DNA of 64,000 bases from Bifidobacteriaceae bacterium (GCA_022650895.1 JALCQC010000008.1:1-64000), one strand, 5' to 3'; counted from the stretch's first letter, positions 8,777-16,965 are shown. Notes: a model not told the origin generated them from the letters alone. Made by a program: numbers and translations.

Positions 8777-10054
8777 CTATTCAGCTGATGAGACAAGCCC
8801 TCGCTCAATTTTCAGGGCAAGCACCCGCACAGCGGATCGATCCACCAGCTCCCGAAAACTCTTGGATTCCTTTGCCTTTGCGTTAAGGCCGTCAAGAATC
8901 TTCTGCGCAATTCCAGGGTCACCCACGCACACTAAATCGCCGCCGGCCGAGACAAAGCGCACTCCCAGCTCAGGCGAGGGAATGCTCTGGACCGCTGCCG
9001 CAGACAGCGAATCCGAAGTAACAACACCTTCGAAACCCAATTCACCACGCAGCCGCCCGTTGATGATCTTCGATGAAAAAGCGGCGGGAACACTGGAATC
9101 GATGGCAGAATACGTGGCCAACGCCATCATGACGATGTCGGGGTCAGCCTTCAGAGCCGTTGCAAAAGCGCCCTCTTCCTCTCCGCCGATCACCGTGGTG
9201 GAATCAATCGTCCCCTCCGCAGTGAAATCCGTGTTCCCCGTAACTGCGCCCAAACCCGGATAGTGCTTGATGGAGGTCATGACTCCCGCCTGCCGCATTC
9301 CCGCGATGAAAGCGGCCGCATACTGTGCGTTGGTCGTCCCGTTATGACCGAAATCCCGCTGAAGGGCACCGATGGGAGCGTTTGCCGAGCGCTTCACCTG
9401 AACTGTTCCCACCACAGGCGCTAAATTCACATTGACACCGGCACTTTTGAGCTGCTGTCCCCACACACCCGCCTGCTGCTGGAGCTGAGCAGTCGTCATG
9501 CTTCCTTGCGTCAGGGCCGACGGCATCCGAGTGAAACCTGTTCCGCGCAGATGCTGGACCTGACCACCCTCCTGATCTGCAGCAATGAGCAGCTGCCTGC
9601 CCCGCGGCGCAAAGCCTTGGAGCTTCTTCGTGATCTCAGCGAGGCTGGCCGTGCCATTGTTCCAGTTACCCAGCAAGAGGACGGAACCGACCTGTCCCTT
9701 TTGAATGAACCGCTGAATGCTCTCCAACGACGATGCCGTCTGAAGATTGAGAGGGGCCATGACAAGCTGACCGATCCTCTCCTGCAGGCTCATGGACTCC
9801 AGAATCTGACGGGCCTTGTATTCGGGAGTCGCCAAGGATTCGTCTGGTTCAGGAGGTGCGTTTTTGACGAGAGATCTCGAAGTTTCCTGACCGCCGTGGG
9901 AATCCGAAGTACTTTCTTGCGAAGAAAGCTGCCCTCCACTCGCTGAGTTGTCCGACTCCCCTGGCGTTCCGCACGCGGGAAGCAGAAAAAGAAGCGCGGA
10001 AACAACTCCGGCAATCAGCCGCCGTTGGCTCTGAAGAAACCTTCCGGATCTCAT
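8777..10054 (-). CDS. Glycoside hydrolase family 3 lipoprotein (NagZ/LpqI-like beta-N-acetylhexosaminidase)
   Basis: About 425 residues with a lipoprotein signal (basic start, hydrophobic core, L-L-P-A-C lipobox), so probably anchored outside the membrane. After a Ser/Asn-rich linker comes a GH3 domain with A-A-D-Q-E-G-G-Q-V-Q, K-H-Y-P-G-L-G and the nucleophile motif V-V-T-S-D-S-L. Such enzymes remove GlcNAc from peptidoglycan fragments. The D-S-H segment that carries the acid/base histidine in classical NagZ is replaced here by N-T-D-F after G-A-V-T-G. Similar forms occur in other actinobacteria, so activity cannot be assumed or excluded. The start is uncertain: the ATG at 10054 gives a clean signal peptide but has a very close GGAG, and an upstream ATG at 10105 is also open. 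Confidence 0.85.
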   Translation of the reverse strand: MRSGRFLQSQRRLIAGVVSALLFLLPACGTPGESDNSASGGQLSSQESTSDSHGGQETSRSLVKNAPPEPDESLATPEYKARQILESMSLQERIGQLVMAPLNLQTASSLESIQRFIQKGQVGSVLLLGNWNNGTASLAEITKKLQGFAPRGRQLLIAADQEGGQVQHLRGTGFTRMPSALTQGSMTTAQLQQQAGVWGQQLKSAGVNVNLAPVVGTVQVKRSANAPIGALQRDFGHNGTTNAQYAAAFIAGMRQAGVMTSIKHYPGLGAVTGNTDFTAEGTIDSTTVIGGEEEGAFATALKADPDIVMMALATYSAIDSSVPAAFSSKIINGRLRGELGFEGVVTSDSLSAAAVQSIPSPELGVRFVSAGGDLVCVGDPGIAQKILDGLNAKAKESKSFRELVDRSAVRVLALKIERGLVSSAE

Positions 10055-10268
10055 ATCTCCATCATTCCACGACGTCATGATGCCATGCTGCAGAGGCATG
10101 TTCACTCTCTGCTCACTCGTCGGCTCACTCTCTGCTCCTCAGCGAGCATTCAGGAAAGTTGCAGACTCGATACTGACAATTCGTTGCATTTCTCGTGCCT
10201 ACTCCCCCGCATATCCATGGTGCGGCAGTTTAACTATGACCATGGAACGAAACGAGGAAATACACACC

Positions 10269-11003
10269 ATGCACAACAGCAAAGACTCCGAAAAATCTGC
10301 ATACATCATAACCAACAGCAGTAGCGGCGGAACCGATTCAGAAGCAACGGCGGCTCAGCAGAGCCCCTTTTATGGCCGGCCCGAACAGCAGACGCAACGT
10401 TACTCGCAGAACAATGCCGCGCAGAGCGGCACTCAGGGCGGTACCCAGAGTGGTGCTCAAGGTGGTGCTCAGACCAGCACTGCGCAACAGGGCCAGACCA
10501 GCACCACGTCCAACGGGTACGCAGCCGAGTATGCGGCGAACGGATACCAACAGACAACCTATCCGAGGAACGCCTATCAACAAGGAAACTACCAGCAGGG
10601 CGGTCAGATTCCAGTCAGCGCGCTTCCGAAGCAGAAAGGCAAGAGCGACAGCAAAACACCGTGGATAGCACGGCTTCACACAGGACCTTTCATCGCGCTC
10701 GTAGCGGGAATCTCGCTGCTCTTCGGGCTGATCGGAGGGTTTGGCGGCTCTGCGATCGCCTTCATGAACTCGCGCCCCTCCTCCACACAAATGCAGATGG
10801 GCGGCCCGGGAATGATGGGACAGTCAGGATCAGGGCAATCAGGATCAGGGTCCGGACAGGCGGGATCGGGACAGTCCGGACAGTCCGGATCGGGATCGGG
10901 ATCGACAGGATCTGACTCCGGATCAAGTTCGGACAGCGAACAATCCGACATGGGATCGTTGAGCGGTTCCACCGGAATCACATACCTCCAGATTCAGAGC
11001 TGA
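10269..11003 (+). CDS. One-TM protein with Gln/Gly-rich N-terminus and Gly/Ser-rich tail
   Basis: A 244-residue protein of unknown function. Residues 1-120 are hydrophilic and rich in Gln, Ser, Thr, Gly and Tyr, with repeated Q-S-G-T-Q-G-G/A-Q-G-G and Y-Q-Q-G-N-Y-Q-Q. One transmembrane helix follows (F-I-A-L-V-A-G-I-S-L-L-F-G-L-I-G-G-F-G-G). The tail is Met/Gly then G-Q-S-G-S-G repeats and an acidic Ser end. Polarity suggests a cytoplasmic disordered N-terminus and an outside tail. I chose the ATG at 10269 because GAGGAAA lies eight bases upstream; longer starts exist. It is divergent from the GH3 gene, with the promoters presumably in 10106-10268. Low-complexity repeats in DNA at 10810-10930 could vary in copy number. 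Confidence 0.7.
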   Translation: MHNSKDSEKSAYIITNSSSGGTDSEATAAQQSPFYGRPEQQTQRYSQNNAAQSGTQGGTQSGAQGGAQTSTAQQGQTSTTSNGYAAEYAANGYQQTTYPRNAYQQGNYQQGGQIPVSALPKQKGKSDSKTPWIARLHTGPFIALVAGISLLFGLIGGFGGSAIAFMNSRPSSTQMQMGGPGMMGQSGSGQSGSGSGQAGSGQSGQSGSGSGSTGSDSGSSSDSEQSDMGSLSGSTGITYLQIQS

Positions 11004-11065
11004 CGCACCTCTGAAGCGCTGACTGAAAGGTAGAGACACCTCGAATCAGCCGTGACACGAAAACT

Positions 11066-11094
11066 TTGCTTTAAGACCAGAGTTCGTTGTAACA
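11066..11094 (+). promoter_or_regulatory. Candidate promoter of tRNA-Lys
   Basis: TTGCTT at 11066-11071 and GTAACA at 11089-11094 with a 17-base spacer end 11 bases before the tRNA. Confidence 0.4.
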
Positions 11095-11105
11095 TGCAAT
11101 CTGTT

Positions 11106-11178
11106 GGCCCTCTGGCTCAATGGTTAGAGCAGCGTCCTTTTAAGTCGTGGGTTGTGGGTTCGAGTCCCACGGGGGCCA
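11106..11178 (+). tRNA. tRNA-Lys (anticodon UUU)
   Basis: A full cloverleaf can be drawn: acceptor GGCCCTC/GGGGGCC, D stem GCTC/GAGC, anticodon loop CTTTTAA with TTT at 34-36, T arm GTGGG-TTCGAGT-CCCAC and discriminator A. The CCA end is not encoded. The anticodon stem GCGTC/GTCGT has a T-T mismatch at 30-40 and a G-U at 27-43, which is unusual. A terminator follows at once. Confidence 0.93.
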
Positions 11179-11183
11179 CAGAA

Positions 11184-11218
11184 AAGCCCGGAATCGCAAG
11201 GTTCCGGGCTTCTTTTTT
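11184..11218 (+). terminator. Intrinsic terminator of tRNA-Lys
   Basis: A 10-bp perfect stem, AAGCCCGGAA with TTCCGGGCTT, an 8-base loop, then C and six T residues. Confidence 0.9.
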
Positions 11219-11686
11219 CTCGGGAGCCAGAAGTTGGCAGCCTCTGCGATTGCACGCTCACGCTCGCCTTCACCTTAAATTCCAGAGAGACAATCTTGGA
11301 AAAAGTGAAGTATGCTCGGTAACTGACAACGCAGTCAGTGCTTTCCAAAGTCAATGATTTTTCTTTGAAAAACTACTCTCCCGCTAACTGGTTTGCTCCC
11401 GGAAGACATGGGCAGGTTTCAAGATATATCGCACTTGGTTCTTTGAACCCCTCTGGTCAATACGCCTTTAACAGTTCCCAGGATTGCCTTTCCTTTAACG
11501 CATGGGTTTCTTCGTGGGGCGCAACAGCTCAACCGTGTTCACGCAAAAACGCTTCCTGGAAGATCAAGCTCAAATCCGAAGATGTCACTGACAGCACGAA
11601 TGCATAAAGAGAAAGCGGCATTCCGATCACGAATCTCTGCGGTGCCGGTCGTCTAAAATTGGGTGCATTCTGGCGAAAGGATCGTC
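11219..11686. other. Intergenic stretch between tRNA-Lys and the hipA-like gene
   Basis: About 470 bases with no convincing ORF, repeat or RNA structure. There is no visible second copy of the tRNA 3' end here. It should contain the promoter for the hipA-fic operon, but no clear -35/-10 pair stands out. Confidence 0.5.
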
Positions 11687-12955
11687 ATGATCGAGTCTCG
11701 TGTTCTGATGTGCCGCACTCACCCCGTCGCGGCTTTCTCCGCAGACTCGAAAACCGGTTTGGCGGTAACGGGTCTCGAAGTGCTTGATCAGGGCAGGCTG
11801 CCACCCGAATTCACCGATCATGGGAAGTCCGCCCTTTATGCAGCTCGCATCAACTCGTGGTGGAAGCATCGTGCGGTACCCACTACCCGCGACGGCCTTG
11901 AACGCGCCCTCTCAAAGATGGGACTTGACTCGCCTTCGCAACTTCTCACCAATTCGTATGGGCTGAGTCTTTCGGATCAATACTGGGTGCGCCCCGAATC
12001 GTCGGGACTACGGTGGTCTGACGTCAACTTCTACACCAACGCCTTTGACGAGAGCTTAGGGAAGGCGCTTTTCTCGCCTTCCCCTAGCACCTCCGGCTCC
12101 TCTGACTCCCCAAGCTCTTCTCGCTCCCCTGACTGCCTCGGCCCCATACTCTTCGACGTAAATTCCCCCGACGCAACAACTGCCGGAGACCTTCCGAAGA
12201 GATGGCTGATTAATGCAGACGGAACGCGCGTACTCATGAAGGCGGGGCGCTCGGGCCAGGAACCCGCGAACGAACAGATAGCCACGCTTCTATGCTGCCG
12301 GCTTGGAATCGAGCATGTGAAATACCGAGTGGAGAAGCGTGGGGGAACCCGAGTGAGCCTGTGCCCGGAAATGCTCACGAACTCGGAGGAACTCGTTTCC
12401 GCGTGGCAGTGCCTCGGAAGGGTAAAAACAATCAACAGTCTCAGCAGCAAGCAGCAATGGATCACCGCCGCACAAGCCTTGGGCGCAGATCCCGATTCGA
12501 TTCGAAAAGCCACTGACGAATGGATTCTCGTGGACTATCTCATGCGCAATACCGACAGGCACTACAACAATTTTGCGCTGATCCGCGACGTTGACTCCCT
12601 GATCGTGCGTCCTGCACCAATATTCGATACGGGCGAGTCCCTGTGGAACGGCATGTCAATGACGAAAAATACGGCAGTTTCCGGTGCGCCAGATTTCATG
12701 GCCCTTCCCTTCTTCAGAACAGATTTGACACGACCTACGGCACTCCGGCAACTGCGCACCATCGATTCTTGGGATGCCTTCGATCTGTCACAGCTGTCCG
12801 ACTGGCCCGATGAAGTCACCACGCAGCTCCGCGATCACACCGAGCTTCCCGAGAGCACGATGAAGTGGATTCATGAAGCATTATTGATTCGCGTGAACCA
12901 GGTTCGTCACGAGCGGGAGCAAAGCGTCAGAAAGACGGGGCATCATGGCAGATAG
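11687..12955 (+). CDS. HipA-like serine/threonine kinase domain protein
   Basis: About 422 residues. The C-terminal half has HipA-type kinase marks: A-T-L-L-C-C-R-L-G, catalytic N-T-D-R-H-Y-N-N-F (Asp290, His292) and the metal-binding A-P-I-F-D-T-G-E-S-L (Asp314). HipA toxins phosphorylate tRNA synthetases or other targets. The N-terminal 120 residues, with A-R-I-N-S-W-W, Y-G-L-S-L-S-D-Q-Y-W-V and V-N-F-Y-T-N-A-F, are of a type I associate with stand-alone HipA-like proteins lacking a HipB partner. A Ser/Pro insert lies at about residues 128-148. The ATG at 11687 has GAAAGG six bases upstream. It overlaps the Fic-like gene by 11 bases, so they are one operon. No hipB-like HTH gene precedes it, and its target is unknown. 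Confidence 0.85.
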   Translation: MIESRVLMCRTHPVAAFSADSKTGLAVTGLEVLDQGRLPPEFTDHGKSALYAARINSWWKHRAVPTTRDGLERALSKMGLDSPSQLLTNSYGLSLSDQYWVRPESSGLRWSDVNFYTNAFDESLGKALFSPSPSTSGSSDSPSSSRSPDCLGPILFDVNSPDATTAGDLPKRWLINADGTRVLMKAGRSGQEPANEQIATLLCCRLGIEHVKYRVEKRGGTRVSLCPEMLTNSEELVSAWQCLGRVKTINSLSSKQQWITAAQALGADPDSIRKATDEWILVDYLMRNTDRHYNNFALIRDVDSLIVRPAPIFDTGESLWNGMSMTKNTAVSGAPDFMALPFFRTDLTRPTALRQLRTIDSWDAFDLSQLSDWPDEVTTQLRDHTELPESTMKWIHEALLIRVNQVRHEREQSVRKTGHHGR

Positions 12956-13784
12956 TACGAGGAAGAGTGCACTCACGCTTGCAAAGCGACTCATCGTTGA
13001 CCTGCTCTGGAAGACGGCGAACATCGAGGTGGATGGCATCACTTTCCCTGACGTTCAGGAGATTTATGAAGGCAGAGCTCCCGCAGGCATGAAGGTCGAC
13101 GACATCGTCGCGGTCAATAACCTCAAGCAGGGTCTCCAGTTCATTATCGATCAAGCAACCCAAGCTGGCCTGGACGCTCAGGGCAGTCAGAGCCTCCAAA
13201 CCACTCAGAGCACGCACGATACCCAAGGCGCACGCTCCATCCAAAGCACCCATACCGCCCAAAGCACGCCGCTCGACTTGCCGGTGGTCTCACGCATCAA
13301 CTCGATAGTTGGCCAAGGGTTGATCCACGCGCCGGGCGAACTGCGCACCACTGCCGCAAGAATGGGCGGAATCGAATGGACTCCCGCTATTCCACGCCAT
13401 GAAGACGTGATCCGTCAACTGCACGAAGTCAGCCTCATCGATGACTCCGAGGAACGCGCAATCTCACAGTTCTGCACCATCTCGCGCGGCCAGTGGTTCA
13501 ACGACGGCAACAAACGCACCGCACTGCTGGCGGCAAACCTGACCCTCATTACTGAGGGAGTGGGAATCCTCGCGATCAGCCCGAAAGCCAAACGAGCTTT
13601 CGTTGCCACTCTCCTCGCCTTCTACGAGTCAGGTGACCGAACCGAACTAGCCACATGGCTCAGGCGGAACGCCGTCGGATTGATTCCCGGAGGCCTCACC
13701 CGTGCAGAGCAGGAGCGGAACCAGCCCACGTACGGTGCCACGACTAGCGTCGATGAATCCCGTGCCAATTCCCCGGCCAGATAG
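12945..13784 (+). CDS. Fic/Doc-family protein with altered catalytic motif
   Basis: A 279-residue protein. The Fic fold is marked by R-H-E-D-V-I-R-Q-L-H and the core at 183-194, Q-W-F-N-D-G-N-K-R-T-A-L. Fic and Doc proteins transfer AMP or phosphate to targets using the histidine of H-x-F-x-D/E-G-N-G/K-R. Here the Doc-like G-N-K-R is kept but the histidine position is Gln183, so normal catalysis is doubtful. The N-terminal 65 residues form a helical domain, joined by a Ser/Thr/Gln repeat linker (T-Q-S-T, I-Q-S-T, A-Q-S-T at about 74-108). It overlaps the hipA-like gene and probably acts with it, perhaps as a partner or antitoxin-like modulator. That role is inference. Confidence 0.8.
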   Translation: MADSTRKSALTLAKRLIVDLLWKTANIEVDGITFPDVQEIYEGRAPAGMKVDDIVAVNNLKQGLQFIIDQATQAGLDAQGSQSLQTTQSTHDTQGARSIQSTHTAQSTPLDLPVVSRINSIVGQGLIHAPGELRTTAARMGGIEWTPAIPRHEDVIRQLHEVSLIDDSEERAISQFCTISRGQWFNDGNKRTALLAANLTLITEGVGILAISPKAKRAFVATLLAFYESGDRTELATWLRRNAVGLIPGGLTRAEQERNQPTYGATTSVDESRANSPAR

Positions 13785-13787
13785 ACT

Positions 13788-13985
13788 CTATTTGTCAACG
13801 CTTTTCCGTGGCCTGCCGCCATGCCCGGGACGCTGGGCGTTCCATGCGTCGATTGTCTCTGGCTTCCAGCCACGGGTACGACCTATGAGTGCGTCAGGTT
13901 CGGGCAGCCTGAGATTGAGTACTCCATTCGTGGTGATGCCCAGCCGTGCGGCTATCTCGGTGACGGAAAGAAACCTCTGAGTCAT
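13788..13985 (-). CDS. AlpA/excisionase-like small HTH protein
   Basis: About 65 residues with a MerR/AlpA-type helix-turn-helix: F-L-S-V-T-E-I-A-A-R-L-G-I-T-T-N-G-V near the start, then L-P-E-P-D-A-L-I-G-R-T-R-G-W and T-I-D-A-W-N. Proteins like this are DNA-binding regulators or recombination directionality factors of mobile elements. The ATG at 13985 has AGGAAG six bases upstream; another ATG two codons earlier lies directly on that site. It is convergent with the fic gene, only three bases apart. No integrase is present in the window, so it is either a relic or a stand-alone regulator. Its presence beside tRNA-Lys hints that the block was acquired. Confidence 0.75.
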   Translation of the reverse strand: MTQRFLSVTEIAARLGITTNGVLNLRLPEPDALIGRTRGWKPETIDAWNAQRPGHGGRPRKSVDK

Positions 13986-14164
13986 TGACATCTTCCTAAC
14001 AATCCTGTTACAGGTTCTGCGATGGCGGAAGCGAACCTAATGGCCGGTATAAGTGGAGTAACAAACAACATCGTAAAGCTGGTGGTACCCGGCACTTTAC
14101 AGATGGTGCCATAAGGCTTTTGAATGTTTATGTTGACCGGGAAACGGTGATAATAGCGAAAGAC

Positions 14165-14195
14165 GGGTTCCAAATACTTGGCTTATTCGGAACCC
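14165..14195 (-). terminator. Hairpin after the orphan membrane gene, possible terminator
   Basis: GGGTTCC (14165-14171) and GGAACCC (14189-14195) close a 17-base loop with extra AAT/ATT pairing. On the minus strand it is followed only by GTCTTTC, so termination is plausible but weak. The remaining 13986-14240 stretch has no ORF. Confidence 0.4.
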
Positions 14196-14240
14196 TTCAC
14201 TGCTGCTTACTTTGATGCATCGGGTGGAAATGGATTCGAA

Positions 14241-15476
14241 TCACTGGTCGTCATTTCCGTTATCAGTATTAGGCTTGCGGCGCTTGTCCTCTTCAATATG
14301 CTGATTCAGATCTTTAATGCGATTGGAGACAACCAGTAGCTTGGCAGTTACATAAAACTTCCCAGATAATTTCATCGGAACGTCAGCATTTTGCAGTTCA
14401 ACCGAATCCGGCTCATTCGCCTCCACTGCTTTTCTACCATTTCTAGCATCACACCAAAAGAAAATAATTGTTGACACGGCTAGCATGAGGGGAATGAGAA
14501 ACGAGAGCATAAACCCTTTGTTGACACTGAAAACAAATGTAACAGAAACGGTACTGAGAATGAGACAAATAATTCCAAGTTTACTAGTAAAGGTTTGAAA
14601 AAGGACGCAAAGTCTGCTGCCCATCGCAGCCATCGATCCCTTTACACTAAGTATTATGTCAGCATCATCAAATAGTTGGTTTTCTGCCTCGAACACAGCG
14701 ATACAAAGGGCGCTGACAAAATCCAACACAAACAGTGTTGCTTGTATCTGCCATGACAACTTATAACTCCTTGGCCAATCAATGAAGTACCCTATAGCAG
14801 TAAAGGTGATAGCACCTAGGATGAGGACGAGATAGTAAGCAACTATTCTCTGTCTTGGAGTCCCCAACCTATGGGCTTTAAAAGCATAGAGGTCGTCATC
14901 CCTCCCACTCTTACTAATTGAATATCCAAGTATCTTTCTGTATTTTTCTTCTACCGTCTTATATTTTTCAACGAGCTTTTCGTTCTCTTCTATTTTGGCT
15001 CTGATCGGGTCATACTCAAGACTTGTCAAACTCACAGCAACGAGAAAGCTTACAAAAACCACTAGCAAAACAGCGAAGAACAAACCTTGTTTGGATACAA
15101 TCCCGGGGAGCCCCGAGACCACCAGTCCTACCATCGTTAGAAGCGTTAAACCAGTCATGCTTGTCGTTATAACCTCTGACATTCTCCTACTATCAGCCTT
15201 GGTGCTCGCTTTCTCAAAGTGAACCACAGCAGCTGCCTGAATCACCATACTCATGAGAATCGGAAGCAATGATTCGTCAGTGCTATGGAAAAAAGTCCCT
15301 TTTAACTGCTGCATATCGAAGAGATGTCCGGAAAGAATAGCCTCGGGAGGACCAATAAGTCCAAGAGCCGAAAAACTGATAGAAACAAACCAAATTAACA
15401 CGAAATAGATGATTGTCCCATAAAAGATTTTGTTAAGTTGCTCGTATTTAAATTTCTCAATCGATAGATTTTTCAT
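14241..15476 (-). CDS. A/T-rich orphan multispanning membrane protein
   Basis: A 411-residue protein I do not recognise. About eight hydrophobic segments can be seen: 19-41, 70-90, 108-128, 131-152, 215-237, 245-263, 290-312 and 318-342. Between the fourth and fifth lies a charged E/K coiled-coil-like region (about 160-190, with K-L-V-E-K-Y-K-T-V-E-E-K-Y). The C-terminal 65 residues are hydrophilic and acidic/basic. Codon use is strikingly richer in A/T than all neighbours (many Ile/Lys/Asn/Phe codons), a sign of recent acquisition. The ATG at 15476 has GAGAG upstream, and a good promoter with two palindromes lies before it. No enzyme motif is evident. A sensor or defence effector is possible but unsupported. 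Confidence 0.75.
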   Translation of the reverse strand: MKNLSIEKFKYEQLNKIFYGTIIYFVLIWFVSISFSALGLIGPPEAILSGHLFDMQQLKGTFFHSTDESLLPILMSMVIQAAAVVHFEKASTKADSRRMSEVITTSMTGLTLLTMVGLVVSGLPGIVSKQGLFFAVLLVVFVSFLVAVSLTSLEYDPIRAKIEENEKLVEKYKTVEEKYRKILGYSISKSGRDDDLYAFKAHRLGTPRQRIVAYYLVLILGAITFTAIGYFIDWPRSYKLSWQIQATLFVLDFVSALCIAVFEAENQLFDDADIILSVKGSMAAMGSRLCVLFQTFTSKLGIICLILSTVSVTFVFSVNKGFMLSFLIPLMLAVSTIIFFWCDARNGRKAVEANEPDSVELQNADVPMKLSGKFYVTAKLLVVSNRIKDLNQHIEEDKRRKPNTDNGNDDQ

Positions 15477-15518
15477 ATCTTTTCTCTCTCATACTTCTTG
15501 CGCAGATGATCGCGCTTA

Positions 15519-15536
15519 GTATTCTCCTGTGAATAC
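15519..15536. promoter_or_regulatory. Palindrome near the start of the orphan transcript
   Basis: GTATTC and GAATAC flank a 6-base centre, lying about where transcription from the promoter at 15546-15574 would begin. Candidate operator. Confidence 0.4.
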
Positions 15537-15543
15537 CTGAGCC

Positions 15544-15558
15544 GAAGTATCCTACTTC
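15544..15558. promoter_or_regulatory. Palindrome overlapping the -10 of the orphan gene
   Basis: GAAGTA-TCC-TACTTC is a perfect 6+6 palindrome that covers the candidate -10 box. Repressor binding here would block transcription. Confidence 0.4.
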
Positions 15559-15574
15559 ACCCAATGCAATTCAA
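15546..15574 (-). promoter_or_regulatory. Candidate promoter of the orphan membrane gene
   Basis: On the minus strand TTGAAT and GATACT are separated by exactly 17 bases, ending 70 bases before the ATG at 15476. Confidence 0.5.
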
Positions 15575-15633
15575 GTTCCATCTCACTCAACAAAGTTCAC
15601 GCACTGCATCGCCCCACTCACCAGCGCTTGAAA

Positions 15634-16656
15634 CTAGACCGCGGCCCTCCCCCGATCATCGAGGAGCTCCTTATTCTGAACGCGGGTATTCACAGCCTCG
15701 TCGGTGAGCACTGCGGCCCGGGCAGCCTCTTCCTTCTCTTCCTCTCCGAAGATCAGTTCGCCAAATATGGCGGAACAGTACATCAGCACCATGGCGATGA
15801 TGTTGAACCAGATGAGCACCGTCAGCAGCGTCGCAAATGGTGCAAGGAGAGGGTTGGAGGAGGCACCGGTCAGCAATCTGCCTCCCAAAAGCTGAATGAT
15901 GCCCAGAACCACGCCTCCCAGGAGCGAAACGAGCAGCACCATACGCATCCGTCTGATCTGGCAGACAACGCGGAAAAGCGTCACCAGCAGGAGCATATTC
16001 AACGCGACCGCAACAATAAAGCCTACCGCCGAGATAAGGAAACCGGAAAGCCACGAGCTACCAAGCCAACCAAACACGCGCATCACAGCGCTGACCAGAC
16101 CACCCGAAAGCACTCCCACGAAGGAAGTGAGAAGAAAGAGGACGGCAACAATGAGTACAGCACCGGTATCGATGAGGCGAGCGCGGATGGGATTGTCGAG
16201 TTCGCCGACGGGGTCTTTAGTCCCACTCCCGTGAGAATTTCCTTCATCGTCCTCACCGAGGATCGTGTGGGTGGCGGAGCGTAGCGACCCAAGCCAGCTG
16301 GTGATTTTCCACCAGAAGGCGATAAGTGTGAACAGACCGGTGACGGTAAAAGTGGTGGAGATGCTGCTGAGGGTGTCTTCGCTGAGGATGCTGTTGCTAC
16401 CGCTCACCAGACCTGGAACCACGGTATCGAGCAGGGAGAGCAGGCTGTCACGGAAGCCGTCGTTGTTGGAGAACAGCAGGCCGAAGACGCTGAAGAGAGA
16501 CCACAGTCCGGCGAAAAATGCGAACAACAGGCCGTAGGCCAGTCCGCTTGCGAAGATTGAACCGTTGCGATCACTGAAACGCGCCACGACCCTGCCGATA
16601 AACGACTCTTTCCACCAGTGGCCAAGACGAGCGGCCAGATCCTTTAACCGTTCCAT
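15634..16656 (-). CDS. YihY/BrkB-family membrane protein
   Basis: About 340 residues with six or so transmembrane helices and family marks R-N-G-S-I-F-A-S-G-L-A-Y near the start and W-F-N-I-I-A-M-V-L-M-Y-C-S-A-I-F-G-E near the end. YihY/BrkB proteins (once mis-called RNase BN) are of unsettled transport function. A charged, variable loop lies around residues 135-160. The C-terminal tail is cytoplasmic and rich in Glu/Ala/Arg. The ATG at 16656 or a GTG at 16671 could start it; neither has a clear Shine-Dalgarno. It is divergent from moxR. The 16657-16965 gap holds no gene. Confidence 0.9.
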   Translation of the reverse strand: MERLKDLAARLGHWWKESFIGRVVARFSDRNGSIFASGLAYGLLFAFFAGLWSLFSVFGLLFSNNDGFRDSLLSLLDTVVPGLVSGSNSILSEDTLSSISTTFTVTGLFTLIAFWWKITSWLGSLRSATHTILGEDDEGNSHGSGTKDPVGELDNPIRARLIDTGAVLIVAVLFLLTSFVGVLSGGLVSAVMRVFGWLGSSWLSGFLISAVGFIVAVALNMLLLVTLFRVVCQIRRMRMVLLVSLLGGVVLGIIQLLGGRLLTGASSNPLLAPFATLLTVLIWFNIIAMVLMYCSAIFGELIFGEEEKEEAARAAVLTDEAVNTRVQNKELLDDRGRAAV

Positions 16657-16965
16657 ATATCGACTGTACACGATTGAGCAGTCTGTTCAGAGCTGCAGAA
16701 TCCCACTGCAGCCTCTTTTGCGCGGCAAGCTGAGAAAACTCAAAATTCCAACGATTTCCCAAGATTGCCTTCTCTCGATCGGGACGCTTGGGGTGCGGAA
16801 CTTTCCCGCTTTTTCCTGTGCGTTTCGCCCATACCTGATTGGAGCGCTTGTGAAATAATGAAGCCAGTTGGATGCTTCAGGAACCGATACCACTTGTCCC
16901 TGCGTCCGCGACGAAAAGGTCCGTCACCGCGGACGGAGAGACCTCGCCCCTCGAAGGAGCGCGCC

